Shown here piece by piece: positions 27,995 to 36,699 of a DNA stretch of 64,000 nucleotides. The stretch comes from Bryobacterales bacterium. GTDB taxonomy: Bacteria > Acidobacteriota > Terriglobia > Bryobacterales > Bryobacteraceae. The translations under genes and the position numbers were made by a program. Within the stretch, counting starts at the first letter, position 1, and each line of letters opens with the position of its first letter. The stretch spans positions 45,724 to 109,723 of the forward strand of contig JAEUQF010000152.1 of the NCBI GenBank assembly GCA_016789745.1, written 5' to 3'. Below the pieces are notes generated by a model. The model was not told the origin of the DNA. It was given only the letters and a program-made list of their open reading frames with translations, and ran no database searches.

Positions 27995-28720
27995 TTAGCG
28001 ATACGTGCGCAGTTCGGGGCGCTTCAGATGCGGGATGTTGTTGAACGAGGATAGATGCAGCTCGCCCTGGCGCCAGCGAAAGACGCTGAAAGAAGCATTG
28101 TAGAGCGCGGCGGCGGCGCGCATGACGTAGAGGGGGTCCAGGCGCAGAGCCAGGCCCATCCAGATACCGATGGGCGTGGCGGAAGTGGAGATGGCGATGG
28201 CGTCCTGCGGGCCGGTGCCTGCGGCGGCGATGTGCTCCAGGCCGCTACGAACACGAGCAGTGAACTCGGCCCAGGTTTCGGTGCCGGCGCAGGGGTAGCG
28301 GCCTTCGATCCAGGCGCGGACGACGTCGATATCGCATTGGGTCCAGCGGCGATGGACGGCGGATTGGGCGATGGCGGACTCGCGTTCCAACTCCTCGTAC
28401 TGTTGGCGGAAGGTCTCGCTGGCGGCGGCCAGTTGCGGGGCCATGGCGCGATAGACGGCGGTAAGATCGAATTCACTGAACGCGGGCTGTTCAATGGGAT
28501 CGGGCACGGCGACGCCATGCTTGCGAAGTTCCGTGACGATGGTGGCGGCGGTTTCCTGCTGGCGCCGCAACCCGCCCATGTAGAGGGCTTTCAGTTCGAT
28601 GCCGTCCTGGGCGAGGTGCTGGCCAAGGAGTGTAGCCTGTTCGAGACCGAGGTCCGAGAGCCGGTCATAGTCGTCGCGAGAGCCGGCCTGGCCGTGGCGG
28701 AACAAATAAACGAGACTCAA
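27995..28720 (-). CDS. Histidine phosphatase family protein (PGAM-like), operon copy 1
   Basis: A 241-aa protein with the RHGQ motif at residues 8-11 ([12 protein letters not shown]), [16 protein letters not shown], and the family Glu region. The late motif [19 protein letters not shown] replaces the usual second His stretch, so the second catalytic His is not obvious and activity should not be taken for granted. It overlaps the kinase gene by 4 bases on its 5' side and precedes the acyl-CoA dehydrogenase by 10 bases. The tight packing argues for a role in the same pathway. Confidence 0.83.
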   Translation of the reverse strand: MSLVYLFRHGQAGSRDDYDRLSDLGLEQATLLGQHLAQDGIELKALYMGGLRRQQETAATIVTELRKHGVAVPDPIEQPAFSEFDLTAVYRAMAPQLAAASETFRQQYEELERESAIAQSAVHRRWTQCDIDVVRAWIEGRYPCAGTETWAEFTARVRSGLEHIAAAGTGPQDAIAISTSATPIGIWMGLALRLDPLYVMRAAAALYNASFSVFRWRQGELHLSSFNNIPHLKRPELRTYR

Positions 28721-29754
28721 GCCAGGGACTCCACGCGGGCGTAGGCGCCCTCAAGGAGTGAGCGGACGCGGCGGTCGAAGTTGCGGAAACGTTCGTCCCG
28801 CGTTTGGCCTTTGAACCAGCGGTAGTAGATCTGTTGCACAATCACAGCGAGTTTGAAGATACCGAGAATTTCATGATACGGGAGTGCGTGGAGCGCGCGC
28901 CCGGTGCGCAACGCGTACTGGTGAATGAGTTCGTCGCGGGTGAGCCAGCCGGGGCCGCGCGTCAGACAGGGGACGGGGCCCTCCTTCACGTCGGCATCGG
29001 GAGGATCCCAATAGCAAAGAGCCAGGCCCAGGTCGATGAGCGGATCGCCCACGGTTGCCATCTCCCAATCGAGGACGGCTTCAACGCGGCTGGGGTCGCC
29101 TTCGGCCAACATGAGGTTGTCGAGCTTGTAGTCGTTATGGACGAGGGTGGGCGGGCCGTCGGGGGGGAGTTTGTCGTGGAGGTAGCGGATGACGGCGTCG
29201 GCCTGCGGCGAGTCCTCGGTCCTGGCGCGCTGCCATCGTTCGGACCAGCCGCGCACCTGGCGTTCGACGAAGCCGTGCGGCTTGCCGAGTGACGTGAGTT
29301 GGCGGGCTTCGATGTCAACGGAATGCAATTGGACCAGGCAATCAAGGAAGGCTTTGCTGACCGCGGGCGCCCAGCCATCGGGCACTTCGCGCCGCAGGAC
29401 CACGCCGCGGCGCCGTTCCATGAGGTAGAAGATGGCGCCGATGATGGACGGATCTTCGCACAGCAGGTAGGGTTTGGGGGCCGGCCGGAACCACGGGTGC
29501 ACGGCGGCGAGCACGCGGTATTCGCGGGCCATGTCGTGGGCCTTTGGGGGCACGGGGCCGAGCGGGGCCCGGCGGAGGACGTACTCGCGGCCGGCGGCAG
29601 TGAGGAGGTAGGTGAGGTTGGAATGGCCGCCGGGGAATTGGGAGAGTTGGATGTCGCCGGTGAGTTCGGGAAGGGCCGATTGCAGGTAGTGGGAGAGGGA
29701 TTCGAGAGGTAGTTCTTCGCCGGGGCGGACCGGTGCGGTGTCGGGGGCGGGCAT
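28717..29754 (-). CDS. APH-family phosphotransferase (ACAD10/11-type acyl-CoA kinase)
   Basis: A 345-aa kinase-like protein, first gene of the operon. The N-lobe has FPGGHSNLTYLL (phosphate-binding loop, about residues 40-51) and YVLRRAP with the ATP-contacting Lys/Arg region. The catalytic loop is VHNDYKLDNLM (His206, Asp208, Asn213), and the metal-binding DWEMATVGDP starts at about 229. Members next to acyl-CoA dehydrogenases phosphorylate the hydroxyl of 4-hydroxyacyl-CoA (LvaA in Pseudomonas putida; the kinase part of human ACAD10/11). The same reaction is inferred here. The start is ATG 29754. Confidence 0.88.
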   Translation of the reverse strand: MPAPDTAPVRPGEELPLESLSHYLQSALPELTGDIQLSQFPGGHSNLTYLLTAAGREYVLRRAPLGPVPPKAHDMAREYRVLAAVHPWFRPAPKPYLLCEDPSIIGAIFYLMERRRGVVLRREVPDGWAPAVSKAFLDCLVQLHSVDIEARQLTSLGKPHGFVERQVRGWSERWQRARTEDSPQADAVIRYLHDKLPPDGPPTLVHNDYKLDNLMLAEGDPSRVEAVLDWEMATVGDPLIDLGLALCYWDPPDADVKEGPVPCLTRGPGWLTRDELIHQYALRTGRALHALPYHEILGIFKLAVIVQQIYYRWFKGQTRDERFRNFDRRVRSLLEGAYARVESLA

Positions 29755-29891
29755 TCGCTAGACGACGATACCATGAGTTGCCTACCCGATAAACCGGAAA
29801 CGTTCCCAGTCGCTGTGGCATCTACCCGGTGAGATCACTGCGTCCACCGGCGGCAAAAAGCCGCCGTAGCTGTTGCCTGCCTGGTGTGACC

Positions 29892-31430
29892 GTGCGATAC
29901 CTATTCCCTTGCTTTCTTCTTTCGAACGCGATCCTGTACAGTCTGCTCCTGCCACTTTGGGAGGGCTCTGATGAGCCGTTTCACTTCGGCAATGTTAGCG
30001 GCCGCCGCGAGGTGTTATCGGAGGAGATCGCAGCCTCGTTGCTGCTCGCGCCGGCGAGTCACATCGTGCAGCGGAACTTGCCGCAGGTGCGAACTTACCA
30101 GCAGTACGCCGCTCTGCCGCTGGCGGAACGCGCAGCCATTCAGCAGGAGTTACGCACGATTCCGGCGGAACTGCGTTCGATCGAATCGGCTATCCCAAAC
30201 TATGAGCAGCATCAGGCTCCGCTGGCCTACTGGGTGCTGGCCATCGCGGAACGGATGGCCGGTTCGGAGGCTTTGTGGCTTCGCGTGCTGCTATTGCGGC
30301 TGTTGGCGGCAATTGGCGGCGCATGGCTCCTCAACCGCGCGATCACCGCGCTGGCTGCGGAGTTGGGCTTGCGGCAGTCCGGGTGCGACACGCTACGCTT
30401 CCTGGTGTTCGCGACACAGATGACTTGGGCTACGCTCGCGCATGCAGCCAATGACTGGCTGGCGGTTCCGCTCGCCGTATGGGCCTTGGCGGCGCTGCTT
30501 CGCTATGCAAGGGTGGGCACGCAGCGGGCGGCGCTCCTGGCGGCAGTTGTTTGCTCGCTGGGTCTGCTGACAAAGGCGTATTTCCTGGCCGTCGTGCCTC
30601 TGCTGGTGGCAGCGTTCGCCTACCGGAGGAAGCTGCGTCCGCTCGTCCTCGCCGTGAGTGTGATCGGGCTGTTGAGCGGTTGGTGGTACGTCCGGAACGT
30701 CTGGCTGTATGGTTCGCTAACAGGAATGCCGGAGAGTCGCGCGTTGTCCGCCTGGACGCCGCTGGTAGAGGCGGGAGACGTACCCTGGCCGGCCACGGTT
30801 CTCACCTCGGCAAGGATGGCATTGTGGACAGGCGACAACACGTTCAACGTGTTTTCCGCAGACACCATCGGCTCGCTGCTGGCTCTTTACGCCGTGATGC
30901 TGGGGCTGCACCTGGGATCACGGCCTCGGCGCTCCGAGTGGATCACCATCGGCTATCTGTCTCTGTTCGCCGCGGCACTCGCTTACGTGACCGTGCTGAG
31001 TCATGCCTATACCGGCGGAACAGCATGGCTACCCAGCCCTTGGTACACGCAGGTGGTCGTGACGCCAGTGCTCGCACTAGCCGTTCTCGGCGCACAGAAG
31101 CGCCCTGCTGCCGGACGATGGCTGCTATGGCCGGTGATCGCTCTGAATGCCTACATTCTCATTGCCACCTATGTAGCCAAGCTGATCCCGCAGTATGGCG
31201 GCTACCCGGGCTCCATGACGGCGGGGCGGTTCGTGGACTTGTATACCACCCAACTCGGTACATTGGGCGAGAACCTCGCGTTCACCGCCCTGGGACCGGT
31301 TGTGCTCATTGCTGCCTTGACGGTCGCTACGGCCCTGCTAACGCTCGCGATCGCGTACGGTCTGGTGAATGCCGCCCGCCGAGAATGCGAGCCAACACGT
31401 CGCACGCCTGATCCACTTCAGCCGCGGTGA
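29892..31430 (+). CDS. Polytopic GT-C-like membrane protein (DUF2142-like)
   Basis: A membrane protein of about 512 aa with 11 or so hydrophobic segments. The first loop holds WEGSDEPFHFGNV, the Asp-Glu-His arrangement seen in DUF2142 and other GT-C transferases that use polyprenyl-phosphate sugars. Another hint is YVRNVWLYGSLTGMPESR in the middle. No paralogy with the two PMT-like proteins is obvious. The frame is open from GTG 29829, but the hydrophobic signal-like start fits GTG 29892 (or 29886) better, and no convincing ribosome site decides. The 3' end overlaps the convergent argD-like gene by 104 bases. Confidence 0.65.
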   Translation: MRYLFPCFLLSNAILYSLLLPLWEGSDEPFHFGNVSGRREVLSEEIAASLLLAPASHIVQRNLPQVRTYQQYAALPLAERAAIQQELRTIPAELRSIESAIPNYEQHQAPLAYWVLAIAERMAGSEALWLRVLLLRLLAAIGGAWLLNRAITALAAELGLRQSGCDTLRFLVFATQMTWATLAHAANDWLAVPLAVWALAALLRYARVGTQRAALLAAVVCSLGLLTKAYFLAVVPLLVAAFAYRRKLRPLVLAVSVIGLLSGWWYVRNVWLYGSLTGMPESRALSAWTPLVEAGDVPWPATVLTSARMALWTGDNTFNVFSADTIGSLLALYAVMLGLHLGSRPRRSEWITIGYLSLFAAALAYVTVLSHAYTGGTAWLPSPWYTQVVVTPVLALAVLGAQKRPAAGRWLLWPVIALNAYILIATYVAKLIPQYGGYPGSMTAGRFVDLYTTQLGTLGENLAFTALGPVVLIAALTVATALLTLAIAYGLVNAARRECEPTRRTPDPLQPR

Positions 31431-32517
31431 TGACAAAGGGCGGCAACAGACGCAGCACGTTGCCATGAGTGCAGTTCAAGATGAGCCCCTGCTCGCGGGC
31501 CTGCTCGACGAAGGGATCGCCGGACACGTTCAGTTCGATGCCGGCCATGAGTCCGCGGCCTCTGACCTCGCGGATGAGAGAGCAATGAGCGGCCATCTCG
31601 CGGAGGCGCGCGTGCAGGTAGTGGCCCACCTGGCAGATGTGAGGAAGCAGGTGCTCGGCCTGCTCTAAGAACGCCAGCGCCACCCGGCACGCCAATGGGC
31701 CTCCGCCGAAAGTCGACCCGTGCATGCCAAGCCCGAAGGCGGATGCCGCTTCCCCGGAGAAGATCGTAGCTCCTAACGGCAACCCACCGCCTAGCGGCTT
31801 TGCCGTCACCACCACATCGGGCGTGAGGCCGAACGCCTGGTAGGCGAAACGCTCGCCGGTGCGTCCGAGTCCGCACTGGGTCTCATCGGCGATCCACAGG
31901 GCATCGCGGGCGGAAGACAGGTCGCGAATCGCCTGCAGAAACGTCGCGTTTAGCGGGTAGATGCCGCCTTCGCCCTGAATCGTCTCGGCGATGATCGCGA
32001 TGGTGTTTTCGTTTGCGGCATCCAGCAGTGCGTCCACGTCGTTCGCCGGCACGAAGATCACATCGGGAATCAAAGGCGCGAACGGCTCGCGGTACTTGGC
32101 CTGCCCGGTGACCGCCAGCGCGCCGGTGGTGCGTCCGTGGAAGCCGTTCTCCAGCGCAACAATGCGATGGCGAGTGCGTCCGCGCCGGTTGGCGAGGGCT
32201 CGCGCGCATTTCAAGGCTGCTTCCATCGCTTCGGCGCCGCTGTTGCTGAAAAACACCTGCTCCAGGCCGCTCCACTGCGCCAGCCTCGCGGCGAGTTCCC
32301 GCTGGTAGCGGTGGGAGTGGAGGTTGGAGGTATGCAGACAGCGCGCGGCCTGATCCTGGATGGCATGCACGATGGCGGGATCACCGTAGCCGAGGGCATT
32401 CACGCCGATGCCGCTGATGAAGTCCAGGTAGCGGCGGCCGGCCGTGTCCATCAGATAACAACCTTCCCCACGCTCGATCTCCAGCGGCCTGGGGCCAAAC
32501 ACTTGCAGAACGCTCAT
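31327..32517 (-). CDS. argD: Acetylornithine/ornithine aminotransferase-like PLP enzyme (class III)
   Basis: A 396-aa fold-type I, class III aminotransferase. The PLP lysine is Lys240 in VVTAKPLGGG. Other marks are FFSNSGAEAMEAALKCAR (PLP phosphate binding), ALENGFHGRTTGAL, AETIQGEGG and the ADETQCGLGRTG aspartate. ArgD and close relatives convert N-acetylornithine with 2-oxoglutarate in arginine synthesis. A stand-alone gene beside a LysR regulator may instead serve lysine, GABA or ornithine use, so the symbol is the nearest fit and not certain. Upstream codons to 32568 lie in the promoter area; ATG 32517 (MSVLQVFGPR) is chosen. The last 30 residues lie in the overlap with the convergent membrane-protein gene. 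Confidence 0.8.
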   Translation of the reverse strand: MSVLQVFGPRPLEIERGEGCYLMDTAGRRYLDFISGIGVNALGYGDPAIVHAIQDQAARCLHTSNLHSHRYQRELAARLAQWSGLEQVFFSNSGAEAMEAALKCARALANRRGRTRHRIVALENGFHGRTTGALAVTGQAKYREPFAPLIPDVIFVPANDVDALLDAANENTIAIIAETIQGEGGIYPLNATFLQAIRDLSSARDALWIADETQCGLGRTGERFAYQAFGLTPDVVVTAKPLGGGLPLGATIFSGEAASAFGLGMHGSTFGGGPLACRVALAFLEQAEHLLPHICQVGHYLHARLREMAAHCSLIREVRGRGLMAGIELNVSGDPFVEQAREQGLILNCTHGNVLRLLPPFVITAAEVDQACDVLARILGGRHSPDRTRSRALAGP

Positions 32518-32554
32518 AAGCCAACGGTACGGCGGATCCTCATCACACTCAAAT

Positions 32555-32590
32555 ACTATTAATAGCAACTATTGATACCCTGGAAGTATC
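32555..32590. promoter_or_regulatory. Candidate LysR operators between argD and lysR
   Basis: The 74-base divergent gap is A/T-rich. CTATTAATAG at 32556-32565 is a perfect 10-base palindrome. ACTATT occurs twice as a direct repeat (32555-32560 and 32568-32573). GATAC-N7-GTATC (32574-32590) is an inverted repeat containing the T-N11-A core typical of LysR sites and ends one base before the LysR start codon. Confidence 0.45.
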
Positions 32591-32591
32591 A

Positions 32592-33479
32592 GTGATCGAA
32601 CTCATTCACCTGCGCTACTTTATCGCCCTGGCTGAGGAACTCCACTACGGGCGCGCGGCGGAGCGCTTGCATATGGCGCAGCCGCCGCTGACGCGCCAGA
32701 TCAAGCTATTGGAAGAGCGGCTGGGCTGCCGGCTGTTTGACCGCACCACCCGCAGCACCCGGTTGACGCCCGCCGGCGAGCAGTTTCTAGCGAAGGCGCG
32801 CGCGATTGTCGCGCAGGCCGACGAGGCCTTCGACGCCGCGGCAAAGGCCGGCCGGGGCGAAGAGGGACAACTGACGCTGGCGACGGCCCCCTCGCTCATG
32901 CTCGGCTTTCTACCTCGCGTAATCCGTGCATTTCGCCGCAAGTACCCGGACGTGAACTTTCGGCTGCACGAGACGGCATCGAGTGAGATTCTGAAAGCAC
33001 TCCGCAACGGCAGCGCCGACCTCGGCCTGCTGCGCGGCGCCGACCGGGATACGCAGATCCAAACGCTGTTGCGTTGGAAGGAGCCGATGGTGGCGATTCT
33101 TCCGCCGGATCACACACTGGCGCGCGCCGGCGGCATCAAACTGGCGCAACTGAAAGGCGAGCCGTTCGTATTATTCCCGCGGCATGTCGGGCCGGCCTTC
33201 CATGACGACATTCTGCGGCACTGTCTGCGTGAGGGCTTCACGCCGATGATTGTCCAGGAGGCCAGGCAATGGCCCTCGATCATCGCCCTGGTGAGCGCCG
33301 GCATGGGGGTGTCTGTCGGTCCGGAGACCGTCCGCGATCTGCTGCCGCGCACCGCGTCGTTCTCGACACTTCAGGGCTTCACCACGACCGTGCGAATCGC
33401 GGCAGCCGCCGGAACGGCAACTAATCCAGCGCTCCACAACTTCATGCAACTGGTGCGGAAGCACCGGCCCGCTACTTAG
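32592..33479 (+). CDS. LysR-family transcriptional regulator
   Basis: A 295-aa regulator with GTG start. The N-terminal winged helix-turn-helix is textbook: LRYFIALAEELHYGRAAERL, HMAQPPLTRQIKLLEERLG and RTTRSTRLTPAG. A substrate-binding co-inducer domain follows from about residue 90 (GQLTLATAPSLM, then DLGLLRG). It is divergent from the argD-like aminotransferase, with palindromic sites in between, so it probably controls that gene and itself. The inducer is unknown. The 3' end overlaps the convergent hsp20 gene by 8 bases. Confidence 0.92.
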   Translation: MIELIHLRYFIALAEELHYGRAAERLHMAQPPLTRQIKLLEERLGCRLFDRTTRSTRLTPAGEQFLAKARAIVAQADEAFDAAAKAGRGEEGQLTLATAPSLMLGFLPRVIRAFRRKYPDVNFRLHETASSEILKALRNGSADLGLLRGADRDTQIQTLLRWKEPMVAILPPDHTLARAGGIKLAQLKGEPFVLFPRHVGPAFHDDILRHCLREGFTPMIVQEARQWPSIIALVSAGMGVSVGPETVRDLLPRTASFSTLQGFTTTVRIAAAAGTATNPALHNFMQLVRKHRPAT

Positions 33480-33999
33480 CCTGCGGCGCGGCTTCGGGCT
33501 GCTGTTGCTGGATGCGGATCTCGCGCCGCTTCGGCTTGGGAGGTTCCGGCATGGGAATGGTGATCTCGAGCAGGCCATCGCGGTAGTTCGCCGTTACCTG
33601 CTGCGGATCGATGTTCTCCGGCAGCGGCACCACCCGATAGAAGCTGCCATACTGGCGTTCGGTACGGCGAAAGCCTCTCTCGTCTTCGCTGATTTGCTCC
33701 TGTTTGCGTTCGCCCTGCAGGACCAGGCCTTCGTCGGTGATTTCGACGTGAACATCTTCGGGCGTCATGCCCGGCAGTTCGGCACAGACTTTGAGTTGGC
33801 CATTGGCACGGCTGACCTCAATGGGCGGGATCCACATGGTCCCACTGCCGCCGGCTCCACTGCCGCGTGCTTCGGTGAAGGCCCGCTCCATATCGTCGCT
33901 AAGGCGGCGCATGAGGGAAAACGGGCTGAGGTTGAAAAAGTCACTGGCGTGGAATAACGGAGCCGTGTCCTGGCGGCGGTTGGAAAGACTGCGATTCAT
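33472..33999 (-). CDS. Small heat-shock protein, Hsp20 family
   Basis: A 175-aa ATP-independent holdase. The alpha-crystallin domain runs from about residue 55 to 150: WIPPIEVSRANGQLKVCAEL, PGMTPEDVHVEITDEGLVLQ with GERK, then YGSFYRVVPLPENID and the closing DGLLEITIPMPE. The C-terminal extension ends with a REIRIQ motif in the place of the usual I-x-I/V oligomerisation motif, then a Gln/Pro/Ala tail. The ribosome site AAAGGAGC precedes ATG 33999. I found no CIRCE or ROSE element upstream. Confidence 0.93.
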   Translation of the reverse strand: MNRSLSNRRQDTAPLFHASDFFNLSPFSLMRRLSDDMERAFTEARGSGAGGSGTMWIPPIEVSRANGQLKVCAELPGMTPEDVHVEITDEGLVLQGERKQEQISEDERGFRRTERQYGSFYRVVPLPENIDPQQVTANYRDGLLEITIPMPEPPKPKRREIRIQQQQPEAAPQAK

Positions 34000-34107
34000 G
34001 GGAGTGCTCCTTTCGCTTTGCGCGCTTGCGCCTGCTTAGACAACAGCGAAAAAACGGCCGTTACGGAGGCGCGGGGCAGCACCGCACATGTGCCACGATA
34101 GAAAAGG

Positions 34108-35109
34108 ATGCGTGGCAAGTGGCTTCTGATTGGCGGAACCGTGATCCTGCTGGGTGCCGGATTGGGCGCGCTGTCTGTGCTGCGGAGAACGGCGGTCGCG
34201 CCTGTGGTGGAGAAGAAGGCCGAACCCGCCCCTCCGGCGCCGTTGGCAGGCGAGGAAGTGGTGTTGATGGGCAAGTTGCAGGCGGCCCATATCGTGGGCG
34301 TTGCCTCGCCGCTGGACGGTTTGCTGGAAGCGTGGGAAGTGGAGGAGGGCCAGGAAGTGCTGGAAGGCCAGCGGCTGGGCCACATCAGCAACAGTGCGCT
34401 CGAGGCCACGCAGCAGATGGCCGAACAGGAGTTGGACCGCACACAGACGCGGGTTACCACAATTGAGGGCCAGATCCTGGCGGCGCGGTTGGAGTCGGCA
34501 CGAGCCGATGCCGAAGCCGCACGCATCGCCAATGAACTGGGCACGCTGGAGCGGGCCTTCCAGCGCCAGCAACTTCTCTATAAGGAAGGCGCCACCCCGC
34601 GCTTGAAATTCGAACAGGCGGAGAAGGACTACAAGGCAGCCTTGGAGGATTCCGCCACCGCAAAAGCCATCTCCAAGAGCGCAGCCGAGCGCGTGGACAA
34701 ACTGGAGAAGGACCTGCAACTGGTGAAGACCACGCTCGAAGACAAGCGCGAGGATTTGGAATCGGCCAAGGACCGCCTGGAGGCCGCCAACCTGGTTTCC
34801 CCCACCGACGGAACCATCATCAAGCTGGGCGCAGAGCCGGGCGGTGAAGTGAACCGTGCGATGCAGAACCTGATCCAGATTGCCGTCGATCCGGCCATGA
34901 TGGAAGTGGTGGTTGAGCCCGAGCCGCCCGTCCTGCAACGGATACAGCCTGGAACGCCGGCGCTGGTCGTCGTGCCCGACGTGAGCAGCGAAGGCATGGA
35001 GGGCCAGGTGAAAGAGATCAAGGGGACGCAGGTGATTGTGGAGTTCAGCAGCCCTAACCCGGCTATCAAACATGGCATGACGGCCAGCGCCCGCCTCAAG
35101 CTACCATAA
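34108..35109 (+). CDS. HlyD/RND-type periplasmic adaptor protein
   Basis: A 333-aa membrane-fusion protein with an N-terminal TM/signal anchor (LLIGGTVILLGAGLGALSVL), a first half-lipoyl domain (VASPLDGLLEAWEVEEGQEV), a long coiled-coil hairpin (about 110-225, rich in Ala/Glu/Lys) and the second half-lipoyl part (NLVSPTDGTIIKLGAEPGGE) with a beta-barrel end. Such adaptors link inner-membrane ABC or RND pumps to outer-membrane channels. No pump gene is adjacent, so its partner must be elsewhere. Fumarase begins 10 bases downstream, suggesting a shared transcript without an obvious functional link. Confidence 0.85.
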   Translation: MRGKWLLIGGTVILLGAGLGALSVLRRTAVAPVVEKKAEPAPPAPLAGEEVVLMGKLQAAHIVGVASPLDGLLEAWEVEEGQEVLEGQRLGHISNSALEATQQMAEQELDRTQTRVTTIEGQILAARLESARADAEAARIANELGTLERAFQRQQLLYKEGATPRLKFEQAEKDYKAALEDSATAKAISKSAAERVDKLEKDLQLVKTTLEDKREDLESAKDRLEAANLVSPTDGTIIKLGAEPGGEVNRAMQNLIQIAVDPAMMEVVVEPEPPVLQRIQPGTPALVVVPDVSSEGMEGQVKEIKGTQVIVEFSSPNPAIKHGMTASARLKLP

Positions 35110-35119
35110 GGACTTTGTT

Positions 35120-36640
35120 ATGGAATTCCTTCGAAGCAGTCTACTCGAACTGATTACGCAGACCTCGACCAATCTGCCGCCCGACGTGCGCGCGGCGATG
35201 AAGTACGTCCTTGCCGAAGAGACGCCGGCCACGCAATCCGCCCAGGCTTTGGACGTGATTGCCGCCAACATCGACATGGCGGCCACCGACGAGGGACCCA
35301 TCTGCCAAGACACCGGCATGCCCACGTTCTTTGTGCACACGCCGGTGGGCGTAAGCCAGATCGTGATCAAGAGAGCCATCCTCGAAGCGGTGGCCGAAGC
35401 GACACGGCGGGGCAAGTTGCGCCCGAACTCTGTCGATTCGCTCACCGGGAAAAACAGCGGCGACAACGTCGGCGAAGAGACGCCCGTCGTGCACTTTGAG
35501 CAGTGGGAGCGGCCGGAAATCGAAGTGAAGCTGCTGCTCAAAGGCGGCGGCTGCGAGAACAAGAACATCCAGTACAGTCTGCCGGCGGTGCTCGATCACA
35601 TGGGCCGGGCCGATCGCGATCTGGAAGGCGTGCGGAAATGCCTGCTGCATGCGGTATGGCAGGCGCAGGGACAGGGCTGCGCGCCGGGGGCGATTGGCGT
35701 CTGCATAGGCAGCGATCGCGCCCATGGCTACATGCTGGCCAAACAGCAGTTGTTCCGTACGTTGGATGATGTGAACCCCAATCCGGTGCTGGCGAAGTTG
35801 GAACAACAGGTCATGGAAGAGTCCAACAAGCTGGGTGTCGGGGCCATGGGCTTCGGCGGAAAAGCGTCGCTGATCGGCTGCAAGGTCACCGCGGCGAACC
35901 GGCTGCCAGCGAGCTTCTTCGTCTCAGTGGCTTATGACTGCTGGGCGTTCCGGCGGTTGGGTGTGATGCTGGACGCCCAGTCGGGTGTCATTACGCAGTG
36001 GTTGTATCGCGACCCGAGCCGTCCGGTGGAGCGCATGGCGGCTGGTGAAGGTTTCGCGCTGACCGGACGCGAGGTGACGCTGCAGGCACCCATTACCGAA
36101 GAGCAGATTCGCGCACTCAAGGTGGGGGACGTGGTCATAGTGCGCGGCGAGATGTTCACCGGCCGCGATGCCGTTCACAAGCACCTCATGAAGAACCCGC
36201 CGCCTGTCGACATGCAAGGGTCGGTCCTTTATCACTGCGGCCCGGTCATGTTGCGGTCGGGCGAGGCGTGGCAGGTGAAGGCGGCCGGACCGACGACGAG
36301 CAGCCGGGAAGAGCCGTACCAGGCCGATGTGATCAAGAATTACGGGGTGCGGGCGGTGATTGGGAAGGGCGGGATGGGCGCTAAGACGTTGGCGGCGCTG
36401 CACGATCACGGGGCGGTGTATCTGAACGCGATCGGCGGGGCGGCGCAGTATTATGCGCGGACCGTCAAGGCAGTGAAGGGCGTCCACTGGCTGGAGTTCG
36501 GCATTCCGGAGGCGATGTGGCATCTGGAGGTCGACGGATTCATGGCGATCGTGACGATGGACTCCCACGGGCGCAGCCTGCATGCCGAGGTGGAGAAGGA
36601 TACCGGAAGTTCGTTGGCTAGCATGGCTATAGTATCCTAG
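35120..36640 (+). CDS. Class I fumarate hydratase (Fe-S)
   Basis: A 506-aa oxygen-sensitive [4Fe-4S] fumarase interconverting fumarate and malate in the TCA cycle. The N-terminal alpha half and C-terminal beta half are fused, as in FumA-type enzymes. Candidate cluster ligands are Cys62 (CQDTGMP), Cys187 (GCAPGAIGV) and Cys274 (AYDCWAFRR). Other family blocks are KNSGDNVGEETPVVHFE, GKGGMG near residue 415, and the MLRSGEAW/AAGPTTSSREE region of the beta part. The gene directly precedes the multihaem cytochrome cluster (55-base gap with a strong hairpin). Confidence 0.93.
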   Translation: MEFLRSSLLELITQTSTNLPPDVRAAMKYVLAEETPATQSAQALDVIAANIDMAATDEGPICQDTGMPTFFVHTPVGVSQIVIKRAILEAVAEATRRGKLRPNSVDSLTGKNSGDNVGEETPVVHFEQWERPEIEVKLLLKGGGCENKNIQYSLPAVLDHMGRADRDLEGVRKCLLHAVWQAQGQGCAPGAIGVCIGSDRAHGYMLAKQQLFRTLDDVNPNPVLAKLEQQVMEESNKLGVGAMGFGGKASLIGCKVTAANRLPASFFVSVAYDCWAFRRLGVMLDAQSGVITQWLYRDPSRPVERMAAGEGFALTGREVTLQAPITEEQIRALKVGDVVIVRGEMFTGRDAVHKHLMKNPPPVDMQGSVLYHCGPVMLRSGEAWQVKAAGPTTSSREEPYQADVIKNYGVRAVIGKGGMGAKTLAALHDHGAVYLNAIGGAAQYYARTVKAVKGVHWLEFGIPEAMWHLEVDGFMAIVTMDSHGRSLHAEVEKDTGSSLASMAIVS

Positions 36641-36667
36641 ATAACCATTACAACTTTTTACAAAACG

Positions 36668-36699
36668 GCACTCGGCGTGCAGATTACTACGCCGAGTGC
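36668..36699 (+). promoter_or_regulatory. Perfect hairpin containing the start codon of the decahaem cytochrome gene
   Basis: GCACTCGGCGT (36668-36678) and ACGCCGAGTGC (36689-36699) are perfect 11-bp inverted repeats with a 10-base loop. The GTG start of the decahaem gene (36696-36698) sits inside the 3' arm. In RNA the start codon would be paired, which suggests translational control, or the element may end the fumarase transcript. There is no T-run behind it. Confidence 0.5.
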
